This document shows, in pieces, positions 24,516-34,215 of a stretch of 64,000 nucleotides of DNA. Where the stretch lies: assembly GCF_900120165.1 (NCBI RefSeq), contig NZ_LT635475.1:930001-994000 (forward strand), read 5' to 3'. Source of the stretch: Ezakiella massiliensis (GTDB lineage Bacteria > Bacillota > Clostridia > Tissierellales > Peptoniphilaceae). Below the pieces are notes generated by a model, which saw only the letters and a list, made by a program, of their open reading frames with translations, was not told the DNA's origin and made no database searches. Positions within the stretch are counted from its first letter, which is position 1; each line of letters starts with the position of its first letter. A program made the position numbers and the translations under genes.

Positions 24516-25659
24516 TTTCCCTCACCTCCATGAGTACTTGGGTAAACAACTTGTCCCCCTTCAAATCATAATTTATCTTTCCAGAATTGGACTCAACCAA
24601 AAGGGTCAGAATCAAAATTCCCCTCTTGGAATCCTGAATCTTTTTGAAATCCTCCTTGGTCGCCCCGTCGCTCTCCAAATTTATCAGGACTTTATTATCC
24701 TCCATGCTAAGACTATAATTTAAATACCTACCCTCCGAGTGCTTGTAAATATTGTTGACCAGCTCCTTAGATATCAAAAGCAAGAGGCGTTTTAACTTTT
24801 TATCCTTAAGAGTCGCGGCCTCAGGCTCTATATCCATGTTGAGTTCCAAGTTCTTGTCCTTGTAAAGGCTGGCAATATTTGCGAAGACATGCTCCAAGGA
24901 AGCACCCACATCAATGTCATCGTAAACATTTGATTGATAGTATTTCATAATCCCCCTGGCCTTGTCCTCCAGGTCGGTCAAAATTTCTTTTACGAAGCCC
25001 AAGTCAGGGTCCTTGGTCGACAGGTAATTTTTAGAAGCAAAAATATCCTGGACAATATCGTCGTGGATAACGCGGGCAAATTCTTCCCTCTCTTGACCAA
25101 TGTGATCAGACAGATAATAAAGCTTGTAAATCTTGTCGTAGATATTTTCTTGTTCTTTAAAATACAAGGTCAAAACTAACTCAAAAAATAAATAGGTAAA
25201 ATGATACATCAGGTCTATTGATTTTGGATCAATACCGAATATATAAACTGTAAGGCCAGCAAATACTCCAAAGCCCAGGGCCAAAATTAGCAAAGACCTC
25301 AGTGTCAGTGGTAATATATTAATATTTTTAAAATTTTTTATCTTTAAAAATCTCACAAGATAAATGCAAATAAAAGCATAGATCAGGTAAATAATTTTAG
25401 TATTAAAACTAACATAGTCCAAGGCACCAACGGCAATGGGGACCATAAATAAAATACTGTATATTAAAGAAGTCCTAAAAGAAATTTTATTATTAGACAA
25501 CTCCACTGCAACAAAAATAATAATTACACGCCTAGCTAAATTTAATATTTTTCCCAGAACTACATAGTCTTTTACCAAAAGACCTGTCGCTTGAAGAATA
25601 GCAAAATACATCAGTATAAAAGCATGGATGCTAATATTTTTTAACATTTTCTTGTACAT
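24511..25659 (-). CDS. Sensor histidine kinase (HisKA_3, NarX/DesK-like)
   Basis: 382 aa. About five to six N-terminal membrane helices (1-170) have almost no extracellular loops, an intramembrane-sensing layout common for cell-envelope or antimicrobial sensors. The dimerisation helix with phospho-acceptor His199 is in REEFARVIHDDIVQDIF. The HATPase domain has the N box ISKELVNNIYKHS and a G box KRGILILTLL, somewhat reduced. The GGGGTGAG site precedes the ATG. It is followed directly by the response regulator. Signal unknown; exporters on both sides suggest a response to a membrane-active compound. Confidence 0.88.
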   Translation of the reverse strand: MYKKMLKNISIHAFILMYFAILQATGLLVKDYVVLGKILNLARRVIIIFVAVELSNNKISFRTSLIYSILFMVPIAVGALDYVSFNTKIIYLIYAFICIYLVRFLKIKNFKNINILPLTLRSLLILALGFGVFAGLTVYIFGIDPKSIDLMYHFTYLFFELVLTLYFKEQENIYDKIYKLYYLSDHIGQEREEFARVIHDDIVQDIFASKNYLSTKDPDLGFVKEILTDLEDKARGIMKYYQSNVYDDIDVGASLEHVFANIASLYKDKNLELNMDIEPEAATLKDKKLKRLLLLISKELVNNIYKHSEGRYLNYSLSMEDNKVLINLESDGATKEDFKKIQDSKRGILILTLLVESNSGKINYDLKGDKLFTQVLMEVREN

Positions 25660-25740
25660 ATACTCACCCCAACCCCTCTATAGCTTTATTTTACCATATA
25701 GAATGTAGTTATCACAGCCCTTTAAGAAAATAAGACAAAT

Positions 25741-27315
25741 TTATAAACTTATAACTTGATCAAATCTTTTTAGTGTATTTTCATCATTTACATGGGTAAT
25801 GACGATGACAATCTTATCTTTGATTCCAAATATCAAATCAAAAATAATTTCGCTTGTTTCCTTGTCCAAGTTACTTGTGGGCTCATCAAAAATCATAACA
25901 TCATAATCCTCTACTAGGAATCTTGCAATGTCTATCCTTTGTTTTTCACCTGTAGATACTTGGTTCCTGCTCCCTTCTTCAATAGACTTATCTAAAAAGC
26001 TGTCATTAAATTTCAATTCCCTATAAAGACCATTGTTAGCTTCAAATTTTCTATAGAGCTCTATGTTATCTCTTACAGATCCATCAATATAAAAGTCGTT
26101 TCTTTGTATATAAGCAACTTTCTTATATAGGTCGTCGGTCAAAATTGTATTTATATCTTGCTTGTTTAGCTGGATCTCGCCTCTATACTGGTCTGAGCCA
26201 TAATATTTCATTATTAGCTTAGCAAGAGTGGACTTTCCTCGCCCGGATTCTCCTACTATGGCGTAGGTTTTTCCTTTTTCAAATTTTGTATTAAAGTCTT
26301 CAAAAATTATCTTATCTTCTGCAAACTTAAAATCCAAGTCTTTAATGTCTATGGTTGAAATATTGTTTTGAATTAGTTGACCTTTATTTTTCTCTGTTGA
26401 TAAAATTTCATCAAAACTTTTCATGATGTCGCTAACTGTCCCCATCAAGTTTTTATTATAGGCTAATTGTTGCAAGGGATTAAACACGCCATTTAACAAG
26501 TTTATTGCAGAAATTAATAAACCAACTGTAATATCTCCCCTAAGAGCAAACCATACCCCTATTGACATGCAAGCCAATTGGGCAAAAAAGCTGAAAAAAA
26601 GTCCAAGGTCATTGGCAAGTCTAGATACAAATATATATGAAAACCTGCTTTTTTCATATTGTTTATCCCTATCAAGGTATTTTTTCAAAAAAATATCAGA
26701 TACGCCAAGTAGTTTAATTTGTTCAAAGCCTTTTAGATGATTATTTATTACCTTTAAGTAGTTCGCACTTTCCTCTGAAAATTCATTGGTTTTTTTAGCC
26801 ATTATTACTCCCGGCAATTGGGATAAAATTATCGTAACAAGGGAAACCCCAACGAATGATAAACCCAATTTCCAATTGATAAAAAATATTGTTCCAATAC
26901 TAACCAAGGCCGATATAAAGTTCGCAACAATCTCGCATCTAGGTGACAAATAGTTTGTTTGCAATAGATCAATGTTTTTTGTAAAATTGTTCAAATAATA
27001 TTCATTTGACTTTGATACATAATCGTTCATTTCCTTTTTATTGACAGACACATAAAGGTCTCTTTTGGCATCTCTAATTATGTCTGATACATTTTTACTC
27101 TTTATATACGTGAATAAAAGGGAAACAATAAACCATCCGATTACAACCTTAAGACATGCTAATATTTTTGAAACAAAGTCTACATCTTGGTTAACTACAA
27201 CGTCAACAACTGTTCCTAGTCTAACAGAAAACATTGCAAATAAAACCGCTGACCCTATACTTAAAATCACCGCCAAAACATATGTCAACCAATGTTTTTT
27301 GATTATTTTATTCAT
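25741..27315 (-). CDS. ABC exporter half-transporter with atypical signature
   Basis: 524 aa, short for the class. Six-helix transmembrane domain (1-300), ATPase 315-524. Walker A GESGRGKST, signature VSTGEKQRIDIARFL (S-T-G replaces S-G-G), Walker B VMIFDEPTSNLDKET, switch IVITHVNDENTL. The C-terminus ends soon after the switch (QVISL), without the usual extension. A GGAGG site precedes the ATG. It follows another half-transporter on the same strand across a 134-bp gap that holds a terminator, so the pair may be separately transcribed. Resembles exporters found next to peptide-synthesis or immunity genes, but no peptide gene is seen. Confidence 0.86.
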   Translation of the reverse strand: MNKIIKKHWLTYVLAVILSIGSAVLFAMFSVRLGTVVDVVVNQDVDFVSKILACLKVVIGWFIVSLLFTYIKSKNVSDIIRDAKRDLYVSVNKKEMNDYVSKSNEYYLNNFTKNIDLLQTNYLSPRCEIVANFISALVSIGTIFFINWKLGLSFVGVSLVTIILSQLPGVIMAKKTNEFSEESANYLKVINNHLKGFEQIKLLGVSDIFLKKYLDRDKQYEKSRFSYIFVSRLANDLGLFFSFFAQLACMSIGVWFALRGDITVGLLISAINLLNGVFNPLQQLAYNKNLMGTVSDIMKSFDEILSTEKNKGQLIQNNISTIDIKDLDFKFAEDKIIFEDFNTKFEKGKTYAIVGESGRGKSTLAKLIMKYYGSDQYRGEIQLNKQDINTILTDDLYKKVAYIQRNDFYIDGSVRDNIELYRKFEANNGLYRELKFNDSFLDKSIEEGSRNQVSTGEKQRIDIARFLVEDYDVMIFDEPTSNLDKETSEIIFDLIFGIKDKIVIVITHVNDENTLKRFDQVISL

Positions 27316-27402
27316 AATAAACCTCCTTTAACATTTTTCATTCTAGCATGAGTTAAAAAAGATTACATGAGTAAATACTGCAATTTTTATTTTTTCAACA
27401 AA

Positions 27403-27434
27403 AAAATTGTGGGTTTTTAGGCCCACAACTTTAT
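27403..27434. terminator. Hairpin terminator between the two exporter genes
   Basis: AAATTGTGGG / CCCACAACTTT with flanking A and T runs, just downstream of the stop at 27450. Confidence 0.78.
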
Positions 27435-27449
27435 TTTTTATCTTAACTT

Positions 27450-28997
27450 TTACAATTTAATTTCTTTATTGGATATTTCTCCCGGCAGGTCATCGTGGGA
27501 GATTATAAAGGTTATCCTCTTATTCCTCTCTTCGTTTACCCGGGCGTAGATTTCACGGGCTGACTTGTCGTCTATGTTGGATGTAATTTCGTCTAGGATC
27601 AAGACATCTGGGTCTCGGTAGATGGCTCTGGCGAAGGCTATTCTTTGTTTTTCTCCGCCAGATAGGTTGGCGACCGCTGGATTTATAATTGTGTCCACAG
27701 TTTTGTTTGCAAAGATTGGGGCCAGGAGTTTTTCATTTTCAATTTTATTTCTCATTTGCCCTTGCTTATTTTTATCTATGATTATATTGTCCAAGATGCT
27801 TGCGTTGTAGATCGAAGATTGCTGGCTGAGGTAGATTACCCTTTCTCTTAAGTCCTCATTGGCCAGATCCATCATGTCCACGCCGTTGTATTTGATGGTT
27901 TCGATTGGCCTAAACTTGGTCAGGTATTTTACCAGAGTCGACTTGCCAGTTCCGCTGTCGCCCTTGACCCAAACTATGTCGCCTTTGTTGAAAGTTTCGT
28001 TAATATTTACTGTTCTTAAAAATTCTCCGGCGCCAATGTGGTCTAGGTCGATTTCCATATTTTGAACTGGGTCTAAAGTCTTTTTGCCATTGGCTTCTGC
28101 CAGGCTTTTTACTTCGTCAATAAATCCTGTAGCGACTTTATAGTCTCTCTTGTTTAAATTTGAAGAGACGATTGATGATACGGCTGAAAAATAAACCGGG
28201 ATAAGGAATATTACTATCATTATAACCCCTGCTTGGTATTCGCCCTTGGTCGCCATAAAGAGCATGTAGAGCATGATTATAGACCTGACGACCTCGTTAA
28301 AGCCGTGGATTATATAGCTGACACTTTGGGCGTAGACATTTACATCTGCCATGGATTTAAAAATCTTGTGGACGTCGTCATCGATTAAATTTTCTATATA
28401 GGAAAACTTGGATAGCTGTTTGAAATCATCCACATTATCTATAAAGGACAAGACCTTTTGCCAGCCGGCGCTCGTCTGTTCTTGCATGACCTTGGATTTT
28501 TCAAAGAGCTTTTTGTTTAGGGCCTTGTAACCCAAGATATTTATGGGGAGAACCACAGCCATGGCAAGGGCGATGACCCAATTTACCTTAAATAAAATGG
28601 CGAGGGCTCCCAAAATTATAATTATATTTGACCAAATATTTATGTAATCTCCGGTCATAAATGAATAAGTCGAGTTGACGCTCATTATAATTCTTTCAAG
28701 GACGTTTAATGGGCCACGATTGGTGAGTTCATCATATTGCATCTTGTGGGCTTGGCCAAGTGAGTTAAAGAAATTATTCTTGTTAAACTCCAGGGCAAAT
28801 TTCTCCCTAACATAAATTAAAAGCACCCTAATCAAGTAAGAGGCCACAATAATTCCTGCCAGAGTGTAGATCATAGCGTTGTCAATGTTGATGTTGTTGG
28901 CCTTCCAGTATTGGATAAGGGCCGGCGGCACCAAAGTAATTACCGCACCAATAATTGCAATCAAAAGCATGGTTATAAAAAATTTTTTATATTTCAT
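27450..28997 (-). CDS. ABC exporter half-transporter
   Basis: 515 aa. Transmembrane domain with six segments, then a compact ATPase: Walker A GDSGTGKST, Q-loop VIYLSQQSSIYN, signature LSGGEKQRIAFARAI, Walker B VLILDEITSNIDDKS, switch FIISHDDLPGEI. As with its neighbour at 25741 the C-terminus stops just after the switch (KEIKL), so the two are probably relatives and may pair. A GGGAGG site precedes the ATG. Substrate unknown. Confidence 0.87.
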   Translation of the reverse strand: MKYKKFFITMLLIAIIGAVITLVPPALIQYWKANNINIDNAMIYTLAGIIVASYLIRVLLIYVREKFALEFNKNNFFNSLGQAHKMQYDELTNRGPLNVLERIIMSVNSTYSFMTGDYINIWSNIIIILGALAILFKVNWVIALAMAVVLPINILGYKALNKKLFEKSKVMQEQTSAGWQKVLSFIDNVDDFKQLSKFSYIENLIDDDVHKIFKSMADVNVYAQSVSYIIHGFNEVVRSIIMLYMLFMATKGEYQAGVIMIVIFLIPVYFSAVSSIVSSNLNKRDYKVATGFIDEVKSLAEANGKKTLDPVQNMEIDLDHIGAGEFLRTVNINETFNKGDIVWVKGDSGTGKSTLVKYLTKFRPIETIKYNGVDMMDLANEDLRERVIYLSQQSSIYNASILDNIIIDKNKQGQMRNKIENEKLLAPIFANKTVDTIINPAVANLSGGEKQRIAFARAIYRDPDVLILDEITSNIDDKSAREIYARVNEERNKRITFIISHDDLPGEISNKEIKL

Positions 28998-29038
28998 GTT
29001 TTCCTCCCATTGTTTTATTGTTTTATCTTATTATATCA

Positions 29039-29057
29039 TAAAAAAAAAAAAAAAAAT
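29039..29057. repeat. Poly-A tract
   Basis: A run of about 17 A in the promoter region upstream of the exporter at 28997; length variation could change promoter strength. Confidence 0.6.
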
Positions 29058-29081
29058 AAAGCTACATTTAAATTCTGCAAA

Positions 29082-29116
29082 AAATTGTGGGCTCTTAGGC
29101 CCACAACTTTAAATCT
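29082..29116. terminator. Hairpin terminator after the ABC-2 operon
   Basis: AAAAATTGTGGGC / GCCCACAACTTT just after the stop at 29118; near-identical in style to 27403. Confidence 0.78.
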
Positions 29117-29117
29117 C

Positions 29118-29894
29118 CTATCCGCCTTGGACGGTTTTATTTTTACCAAACTTATAGAGGGCCTGACAAGTAATATACAAGATTATAATCCAAATTATTT
29201 GAATGACTAATCCCTTGCCGTAATTTTGGTCCATGGCCCCTGACAAAATCTTGCTTGGCAGGTAATAGATATAGGCGAAAGGCGAATAGAAGGAAAGTTT
29301 TTGTATAAAGGCTGGAAAGAAATCTATTGGCATGAGCGACCCGCCTAGGATTGCAAAGATTTCAAAGATCAGGTCCCTCATGGTGATGGTCTTTTTCACC
29401 CAAAAACTCAAAAGCCCTATTAGCATTTGTACCAAAAATAAAATTATATAGCCGGCCAGGGCTGACAAAATTCCAAAAAATATGTGCCTGATCTGACCCT
29501 TGTAAAAAATTGTGTAGATCAAAATATAGGCGGCCATGGGCAGGGCTGATGTCGTGATAAAGATGCCCAGCTTTTCAAAAAATTTCATCAATATATAGTT
29601 GACCGGGCGCGATATCCAGATAATTATCTCCCCTGAATTTATGCTGGTCCAGACTTCATAGCAGATGTACATGGCCGGGGTAAAGACAAGTGTCAGTATG
29701 GACAGGGCCAAAAAATACATCATTATGCTGGATAAGGTAAAGTCGCTAGCCAGCTGGTCAATGTTTGCAAAGCGCCAAAAGTAAAAGCTAATAGCAATTT
29801 GGATCCCAATCGACAGGTAGGAAAATTTGTAATTGTGGGCGAAGGCCTTGCGTTCGAGCTTGCCCATTTTAAAAAGTCTCAAATATTTTTTCAT
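29118..29894 (-). CDS. ABC-2 family permease (DUF990-type system), second permease
   Basis: 258 aa with six membrane segments. It starts MKKYLRLFKMGKLERKAFAHNYKF, the form seen in the two-permease ABC-2 systems of Firmicutes (YhaP/DUF990-type). It ends with a short basic tail (KFGKNKTVQGG). The gene begins 1 bp after the stop of the other permease, so they are co-translated. Together with the ATPase at 30668 they form one exporter. Substrate not known. Confidence 0.82.
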   Translation of the reverse strand: MKKYLRLFKMGKLERKAFAHNYKFSYLSIGIQIAISFYFWRFANIDQLASDFTLSSIMMYFLALSILTLVFTPAMYICYEVWTSINSGEIIIWISRPVNYILMKFFEKLGIFITTSALPMAAYILIYTIFYKGQIRHIFFGILSALAGYIILFLVQMLIGLLSFWVKKTITMRDLIFEIFAILGGSLMPIDFFPAFIQKLSFYSPFAYIYYLPSKILSGAMDQNYGKGLVIQIIWIIILYITCQALYKFGKNKTVQGG

Positions 29895-29895
29895 C

Positions 29896-30687
29896 TTAAT
29901 TACCTGCCCCCGAGTATAGGCTCATTGCTTTTTTAGCAAAAATCTTAAATAGGATTTTCATGACTGAAAAGGACAAAAAGCTGACCAGCAAATAAATTTT
30001 GTAATCCACCCTTGCAAAGGCAATCTTGGTCGGCAGAGTGCTCATAAGTGCCAGAGGAATTATATAAATAAAAAACTTGTAAAGGCCCTTGGGGAAAATA
30101 TCCGTGGGATAGGACTTGGCCTTTAAAAATGAAAAAGTCAGGTCTCTGATATAATAAATTTCCCCTAATTTAAATGCTAATAAAGAAAAAGAATTGTACA
30201 TAAATTGCAAGGTCAGGGTCGCAAAAACCGATGTTGTTAAAGCAAGCAAGACTAGAAAAGCAGACAAATTATATGTTATAAACGAATAGATGATAATGGC
30301 GAGACCAAGACCAGCGTTAAGTAAAATATAAATAAAATTCATCCGACTTAAGACCAAAATCGCAAAGGGACTCAGACCCTTGGTCATCATAACATCAAAT
30401 TCGCCAGAGATAATCTTGTATTCCAGGTCCCTAAAGCCAAAAAATATTTCGCTAACAGCCAGCGACACCATATTAAAACCGACCATGAGGCTGATTTCCT
30501 CTACTCCCCATCCGTCAAATCTAACTCCCATGCCCTTGATGGATAGCCAAAAGACCAGGGTCGACATGATGGAAATAAAAAAATCGAAAACGCTTAAAAT
30601 CGCATCGCTTTTAAAAACGGTCTTTTCCTTTATATATAATATAAAATACCTGCGTAAAATTTTTAGCCTATGGCTGATAGTAGTCAT
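29896..30687 (-). CDS. ABC-2 family permease (DUF990-type system), first permease
   Basis: 263 aa, six predicted membrane segments. N-terminal RLKILRRYFILYIKEKTVFKSD is the amphipathic interface helix typical of this group. Conserved LEYKIISGEFDVMMTKGLSPF lies between helices 3 and 4, where the ATPase coupling contact sits. The start overlaps the ATPase gene by 20 bp. Operon of three with 29118 and 30668. Confidence 0.82.
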   Translation of the reverse strand: MTTISHRLKILRRYFILYIKEKTVFKSDAILSVFDFFISIMSTLVFWLSIKGMGVRFDGWGVEEISLMVGFNMVSLAVSEIFFGFRDLEYKIISGEFDVMMTKGLSPFAILVLSRMNFIYILLNAGLGLAIIIYSFITYNLSAFLVLLALTTSVFATLTLQFMYNSFSLLAFKLGEIYYIRDLTFSFLKAKSYPTDIFPKGLYKFFIYIIPLALMSTLPTKIAFARVDYKIYLLVSFLSFSVMKILFKIFAKKAMSLYSGAGN

Positions 30688-31552
30688 ACAAAATATCCTC
30701 CAAGTCTGGCTTAGAAAAAGAGTAAGATCCTATGTCAAAATGAGCGGACAAAAACTCACCTGCGGATTTAGCTTGGTCAGCAGGCAAAATATACTTGTAT
30801 TCGCCTTGGATTTCTTCAACAAAAAATTCTTTTAGGTCGTCCAATTTGATTTGAGATGTCAAAACCATCTTCTCTGCCAACTTTTCCTTGAGCTCCGTCC
30901 GGGTCAGGTCGATTAGCTTGTGGCCCCTGTTGATTAAAATAATTTTATCGCAAAGCTTCTCCACATCCGTTAGGTCGTGGGTGGTGATTAAAATTGTCTT
31001 GCCCTCAGTCCGGATGCTGGATAAAATTTCACGGAAGGCGAGCTTGGCTTGAATGTCGAGGCCCAAAGTCGGCTCGTCATAAATAAGTAAATCGGGTTCG
31101 TGGATCAGGCTGGTCAAAATTTCGATCTTAATCCTCTGACCCAAGGACATGGTCCTAACGGGCTTGTCTAGTAAATCGCCTGCGGATAAAATCTCCACGT
31201 ACTTGTCCAGGGTCCGCTGATAATCTTTGTCGGAAACATTGTAAATGTCCTTCATCAAAAGCAGAGACTCCTTGGCCTTTAGATTAAACCAGAGGGATGA
31301 CCGGTTGCCAAACATAAGTCCATAGTGCTTGGACAAGTCCTTGATGTCGGTGCTGGGTTTATAGCCCATTACGTCTAGGTGGCCAGAGTCCAGCGTCAGT
31401 ATGCCAGCAATCATCTTTATAATTGTGGACTTGCCAGCCCCATTTGGCCCAATCAGACCAGCTATTGTCGCTTGGCCAACGTCAAAGGAAATATCCTCCA
31501 CGCCCAGCTTGCCCTTGTATAATTTTGTAACCCCATCAAAAGAAATAACCAT
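30668..31552 (-). CDS. ABC transporter ATP-binding protein of the three-gene ABC-2 system
   Basis: 294 aa. Walker A GPNGAGKST, Q-loop YGLMFGNRSSLWF, signature MSLGQRIKIEILTSLI (LGQR form, typical of this group), Walker B LLIYDEPTLGLDIQA, switch LITTHDLTDVEKL. A C-terminal 80-residue extension (KMVLTSQIKLDDLKEFF... to the end) resembles the regulatory tail of DUF990-associated ATPases. A GGAGG site precedes the ATG. Its promoter carries the 20-bp block shared with the exporter at 23778. Confidence 0.92.
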   Translation of the reverse strand: MVISFDGVTKLYKGKLGVEDISFDVGQATIAGLIGPNGAGKSTIIKMIAGILTLDSGHLDVMGYKPSTDIKDLSKHYGLMFGNRSSLWFNLKAKESLLLMKDIYNVSDKDYQRTLDKYVEILSAGDLLDKPVRTMSLGQRIKIEILTSLIHEPDLLIYDEPTLGLDIQAKLAFREILSSIRTEGKTILITTHDLTDVEKLCDKIILINRGHKLIDLTRTELKEKLAEKMVLTSQIKLDDLKEFFVEEIQGEYKYILPADQAKSAGEFLSAHFDIGSYSFSKPDLEDILYDYYQP

Positions 31553-31572
31553 AAAGCCTCCTTGTTGAATTT

Positions 31573-31610
31573 ATTATAGCATAAGTGGGAGGAATGTAAA
31601 AATGCTTAAT
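31573..31610 (-). promoter_or_regulatory. Promoter with shared 20-bp upstream block (ABC-2 system)
   Basis: Minus strand: TTTACA (31595-31600), 16-bp spacer, TATAAT (31573-31578). The block at 31591-31610 is identical to 23828-23847, and the spacing from block to -10 is the same in both promoters. Confidence 0.7.
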
Positions 31611-31662
31611 CCATTTTATTCCACACACCCTTAATCTATTTTTATTTTCCCTGCTATATGCT

Positions 31663-33588
31663 TTATTGATAAGAAATATATTCTTTGTTTTTCCTCAAGT
31701 ATTCTTCATATAAATCCCTATAAATCTTAGATTTATCTAACAAAGATTTATGTGAGCCAACTGCTTCAATAGATCCATTATAAATCACAATAATTTCATC
31801 AGTCAATTTGGCCAATAAATCAATTTTATGAGAGACTACCAAACCTCTCTTCCCATCTAGGTATGATTTCAATGCTTTCGCGTCTTTCGATTCACTAATC
31901 AGATCAACGCTAGTAAAAGGTTCGTCTATTAAAAAAGGGACATTGCTTTTTAAAAGCAGCATTCTGGCTAAGCAAATTTTATTCTTTTCACCACCAGATA
32001 TTGTCTTACCTCTTTGTCCAAATTTTCTTCCTTCAAGGTATGTTAAATTAAACTCAGAAACCAGCCTAGAGTAGTCTTCTTCCACATAATAATTATGAGA
32101 TGCTATTATTAAAGATAAGTCCTTGATGGCGTCTGAACTTATTAATTGCAAGTTATTAACAAGTTTATCCCAAAATTCTGCCCCATCATAATCGGTTCTG
32201 GACATTTTTAATGTGTGTATAATTATATCTTTATCCTTTACACTTAAAATGTTTTGACCGCTTTTAATTTCCAATAAAGATTCAAATATTTCCCTTTGCC
32301 TTTGATCAAACCTATCCGCACTTAGAGGATTCTTGCCAAGAGTAATATTGTATCTTAAATCATCGTCAAAAATTTCATTTTCTTGTGGATAATACTTAAA
32401 CATACTCAGTCTTAAATTTAAGTCATATTCGTCTACCTTGTGTCCGCCAACTATAACTTTTCCATCAGTTGGCATCGTTTCTCCTAAAAGCAAATCAAAT
32501 AAAGAAGACTTTCCTTCTCCCGAAAGACCAACAATTCCATACACCTTATCTATATTAAGATTTATATGATCAATTATTTTTCTATCATTATAGTCAAGGG
32601 AGACATCCTTCATGAAAACCTCATAATTATTAGCTAGTAATAGGTTTGGCTTAGCATCAAAAGAAGATTTGTTCCTGTTATATAAAAGTTCTATATTATT
32701 CTTTGAGTCATTAATTGTTTTTATAAAATATAAGGGAAGATATACCGACTGAAAATATGCAGTTATAGCAATAAAGCTAGATATTTCTAGTCTTCCATCA
32801 ATTATTTGATACATAGAAATTATAAAAAATATAACCAAAAATATTTGCTTAACGCTATCAATAAAACCATTGCCCAGCCCAGCTAAAGTCAAAGACTTTT
32901 GAAAACTCCGGTCTCTCAAATCAATTTTATCATTTATCTCTTCTTTACGAGTATTAAAATTTGAGTTATTCATAATTGTCTTTCTGTTTTCTATAGTTTC
33001 TAGCATAATTGGATTTAATTTGAAAATTTCTTCTCTTAGCTTGTCGTAATGATAGCTACGTTTCTTTTGAATAATCTTCACACCAAAAATTGCAATCACA
33101 TAAGATACAAGAATCAAAAGCGGAAAAATTTTCATCCACCTATATGTAATAAACAAAATAACTAAACAAGTAACAATATTTATTACTCCAAAAAATAAAT
33201 TCTTGCCCAAAAGCTGGGTTGAAATTTGCTCTGCATCTCCAAAAACAGAACTCATAAAAGCCCCTGATCCCCTAGTCTGAATAACAGAGCTCTCTTTTAT
33301 GCTAAGAGACTCCAATAAATCCAAACTAATATTTTTTTGAACAATAATTTTAGCCTTGTTCAAAACATAAATCTCTAAAAAACTTACAAGTATTAGAGAA
33401 AATCCAATAATTAAAAATGAGAGTATTTCTTCTTTTAAGAAGCTCCCCTCGCTTATGCTTTGAATCAACTTTTTTTGAACTATAGGTGAAAGGACAAGCA
33501 ATATATTTGTGACCAAAGCCAAAATTAATAAGTTAAAATATCCCCTCTTGTTGTCTTTTGTATATAAAAATCTATAAATTGTTTTCAA
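31663..33588 (-). CDS. Single ABC exporter with an insertion in its ATPase domain
   Basis: 641 aa. Six-helix transmembrane domain, then an ATPase with Walker A GLSGEGKSS, Q-loop FKYYPQENEIFDD, signature ISGGEKNKICLARML, unusual Walker B VPFLIDEPFTSVD and switch LVVSHKIDLLA. Between Q-loop and signature there are about 130 residues (HTLKMSRTDYDGAEFWDKL... included), roughly 70-80 more than usual, so the helical subdomain carries an insert. The start is a TTG behind GGGGAGG. It lies alone between the ABC-2 operon and the BlaI-regulated gene. Could be a homodimeric exporter; substrate unknown. Confidence 0.85.
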   Translation of the reverse strand: MKTIYRFLYTKDNKRGYFNLLILALVTNILLVLSPIVQKKLIQSISEGSFLKEEILSFLIIGFSLILVSFLEIYVLNKAKIIVQKNISLDLLESLSIKESSVIQTRGSGAFMSSVFGDAEQISTQLLGKNLFFGVINIVTCLVILFITYRWMKIFPLLILVSYVIAIFGVKIIQKKRSYHYDKLREEIFKLNPIMLETIENRKTIMNNSNFNTRKEEINDKIDLRDRSFQKSLTLAGLGNGFIDSVKQIFLVIFFIISMYQIIDGRLEISSFIAITAYFQSVYLPLYFIKTINDSKNNIELLYNRNKSSFDAKPNLLLANNYEVFMKDVSLDYNDRKIIDHINLNIDKVYGIVGLSGEGKSSLFDLLLGETMPTDGKVIVGGHKVDEYDLNLRLSMFKYYPQENEIFDDDLRYNITLGKNPLSADRFDQRQREIFESLLEIKSGQNILSVKDKDIIIHTLKMSRTDYDGAEFWDKLVNNLQLISSDAIKDLSLIIASHNYYVEEDYSRLVSEFNLTYLEGRKFGQRGKTISGGEKNKICLARMLLLKSNVPFLIDEPFTSVDLISESKDAKALKSYLDGKRGLVVSHKIDLLAKLTDEIIVIYNGSIEAVGSHKSLLDKSKIYRDLYEEYLRKNKEYISYQ

Positions 33589-33754
33589 AAAAACCTCCCC
33601 GCTATTATACTGATAAAATCTGCCTTAACTGATTATCACTTAATTTTGTAATTAACAATAATGACAATTCAGTCATTTTTTTAGAGTATCTGCACCAGAA
33701 AGGATTTACGTGCAATCGCCTTAATTTTTCACTTTTTGCTTGAAATTATTATAA

Positions 33755-33789
33755 TAAATTAAGAAAAAGTAAATCTTCCTTTTTCTTAG
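33755..33789 (-). terminator. Probable terminator overlapping the stop of the small membrane gene
   Basis: AAGAAAAAG / CTTTTTCTT stem; the TAA stop (33786-33788) is part of the 5' arm. The T-rich tail is weak (TTTATT), so read-through into the exporter at 33588 is possible. Confidence 0.55.
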
Positions 33790-34166
33790 TCTTCTAGGTC
33801 AACAATAATCTCGTATCCAAATGTTCTGATTACTTGCTCTTGTTTTCCATCATAATCTGCCATCGATATTTTAGCTTTTCTTAGCTCTTCACCATCTGCT
33901 CCAAGGATACTTACATCTTTGGTATCCGAGTACTCATCTTCAGACCTTTCTTCTAGAATCTGCCTTGATCCAGATCTTGCTTTGATCTTTTGTCCATCAA
34001 AACTAATTGAATCCATGCGACCAATAATATCATTAAAGGCTGCAAATTTAGCAGTTTTAGAAAAATGCCTATCATATACAGTAACTTTGAGTACTAAGAC
34101 TAAAACAAGGGCAATGATTATAGCCAGAAAAATTTTATTTATTTTATTTTCGCTTTTCTCCCACAT
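33786..34166 (-). CDS. Small membrane-anchored protein under a BlaI-type operator
   Basis: 126 aa, no family recognised. One N-terminal membrane anchor (INKIFLAIIIALVLVLVLKVTVY) and an exported ~100-residue domain, charged, without cysteine. Repeated short beta-type segments (ISFDGQKIKARSG, VSILGADGEELRKAKISM) suggest a small beta domain. Ribosome site AGGAGG. It is the first gene after the promoter at 34346-34374, whose -10 is covered by the same dyad found at the BlaI promoter, so it is a likely target of the adjacent repressor. Confidence 0.65.
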   Translation of the reverse strand: MWEKSENKINKIFLAIIIALVLVLVLKVTVYDRHFSKTAKFAAFNDIIGRMDSISFDGQKIKARSGSRQILEERSEDEYSDTKDVSILGADGEELRKAKISMADYDGKQEQVIRTFGYEIIVDLED

Positions 34167-34215
34167 TCTACTAACCTCCTATGATAAAAATATTTAATTC
34201 TACTTTTTTTACGTA

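Noticed and set aside
33604..33609. TATAAT as a separate promoter for the exporter at 33588
   Set aside because: It lies only about 5 bp before the ribosome site, leaving no leader, and has no good -35 at 16-18 bp.
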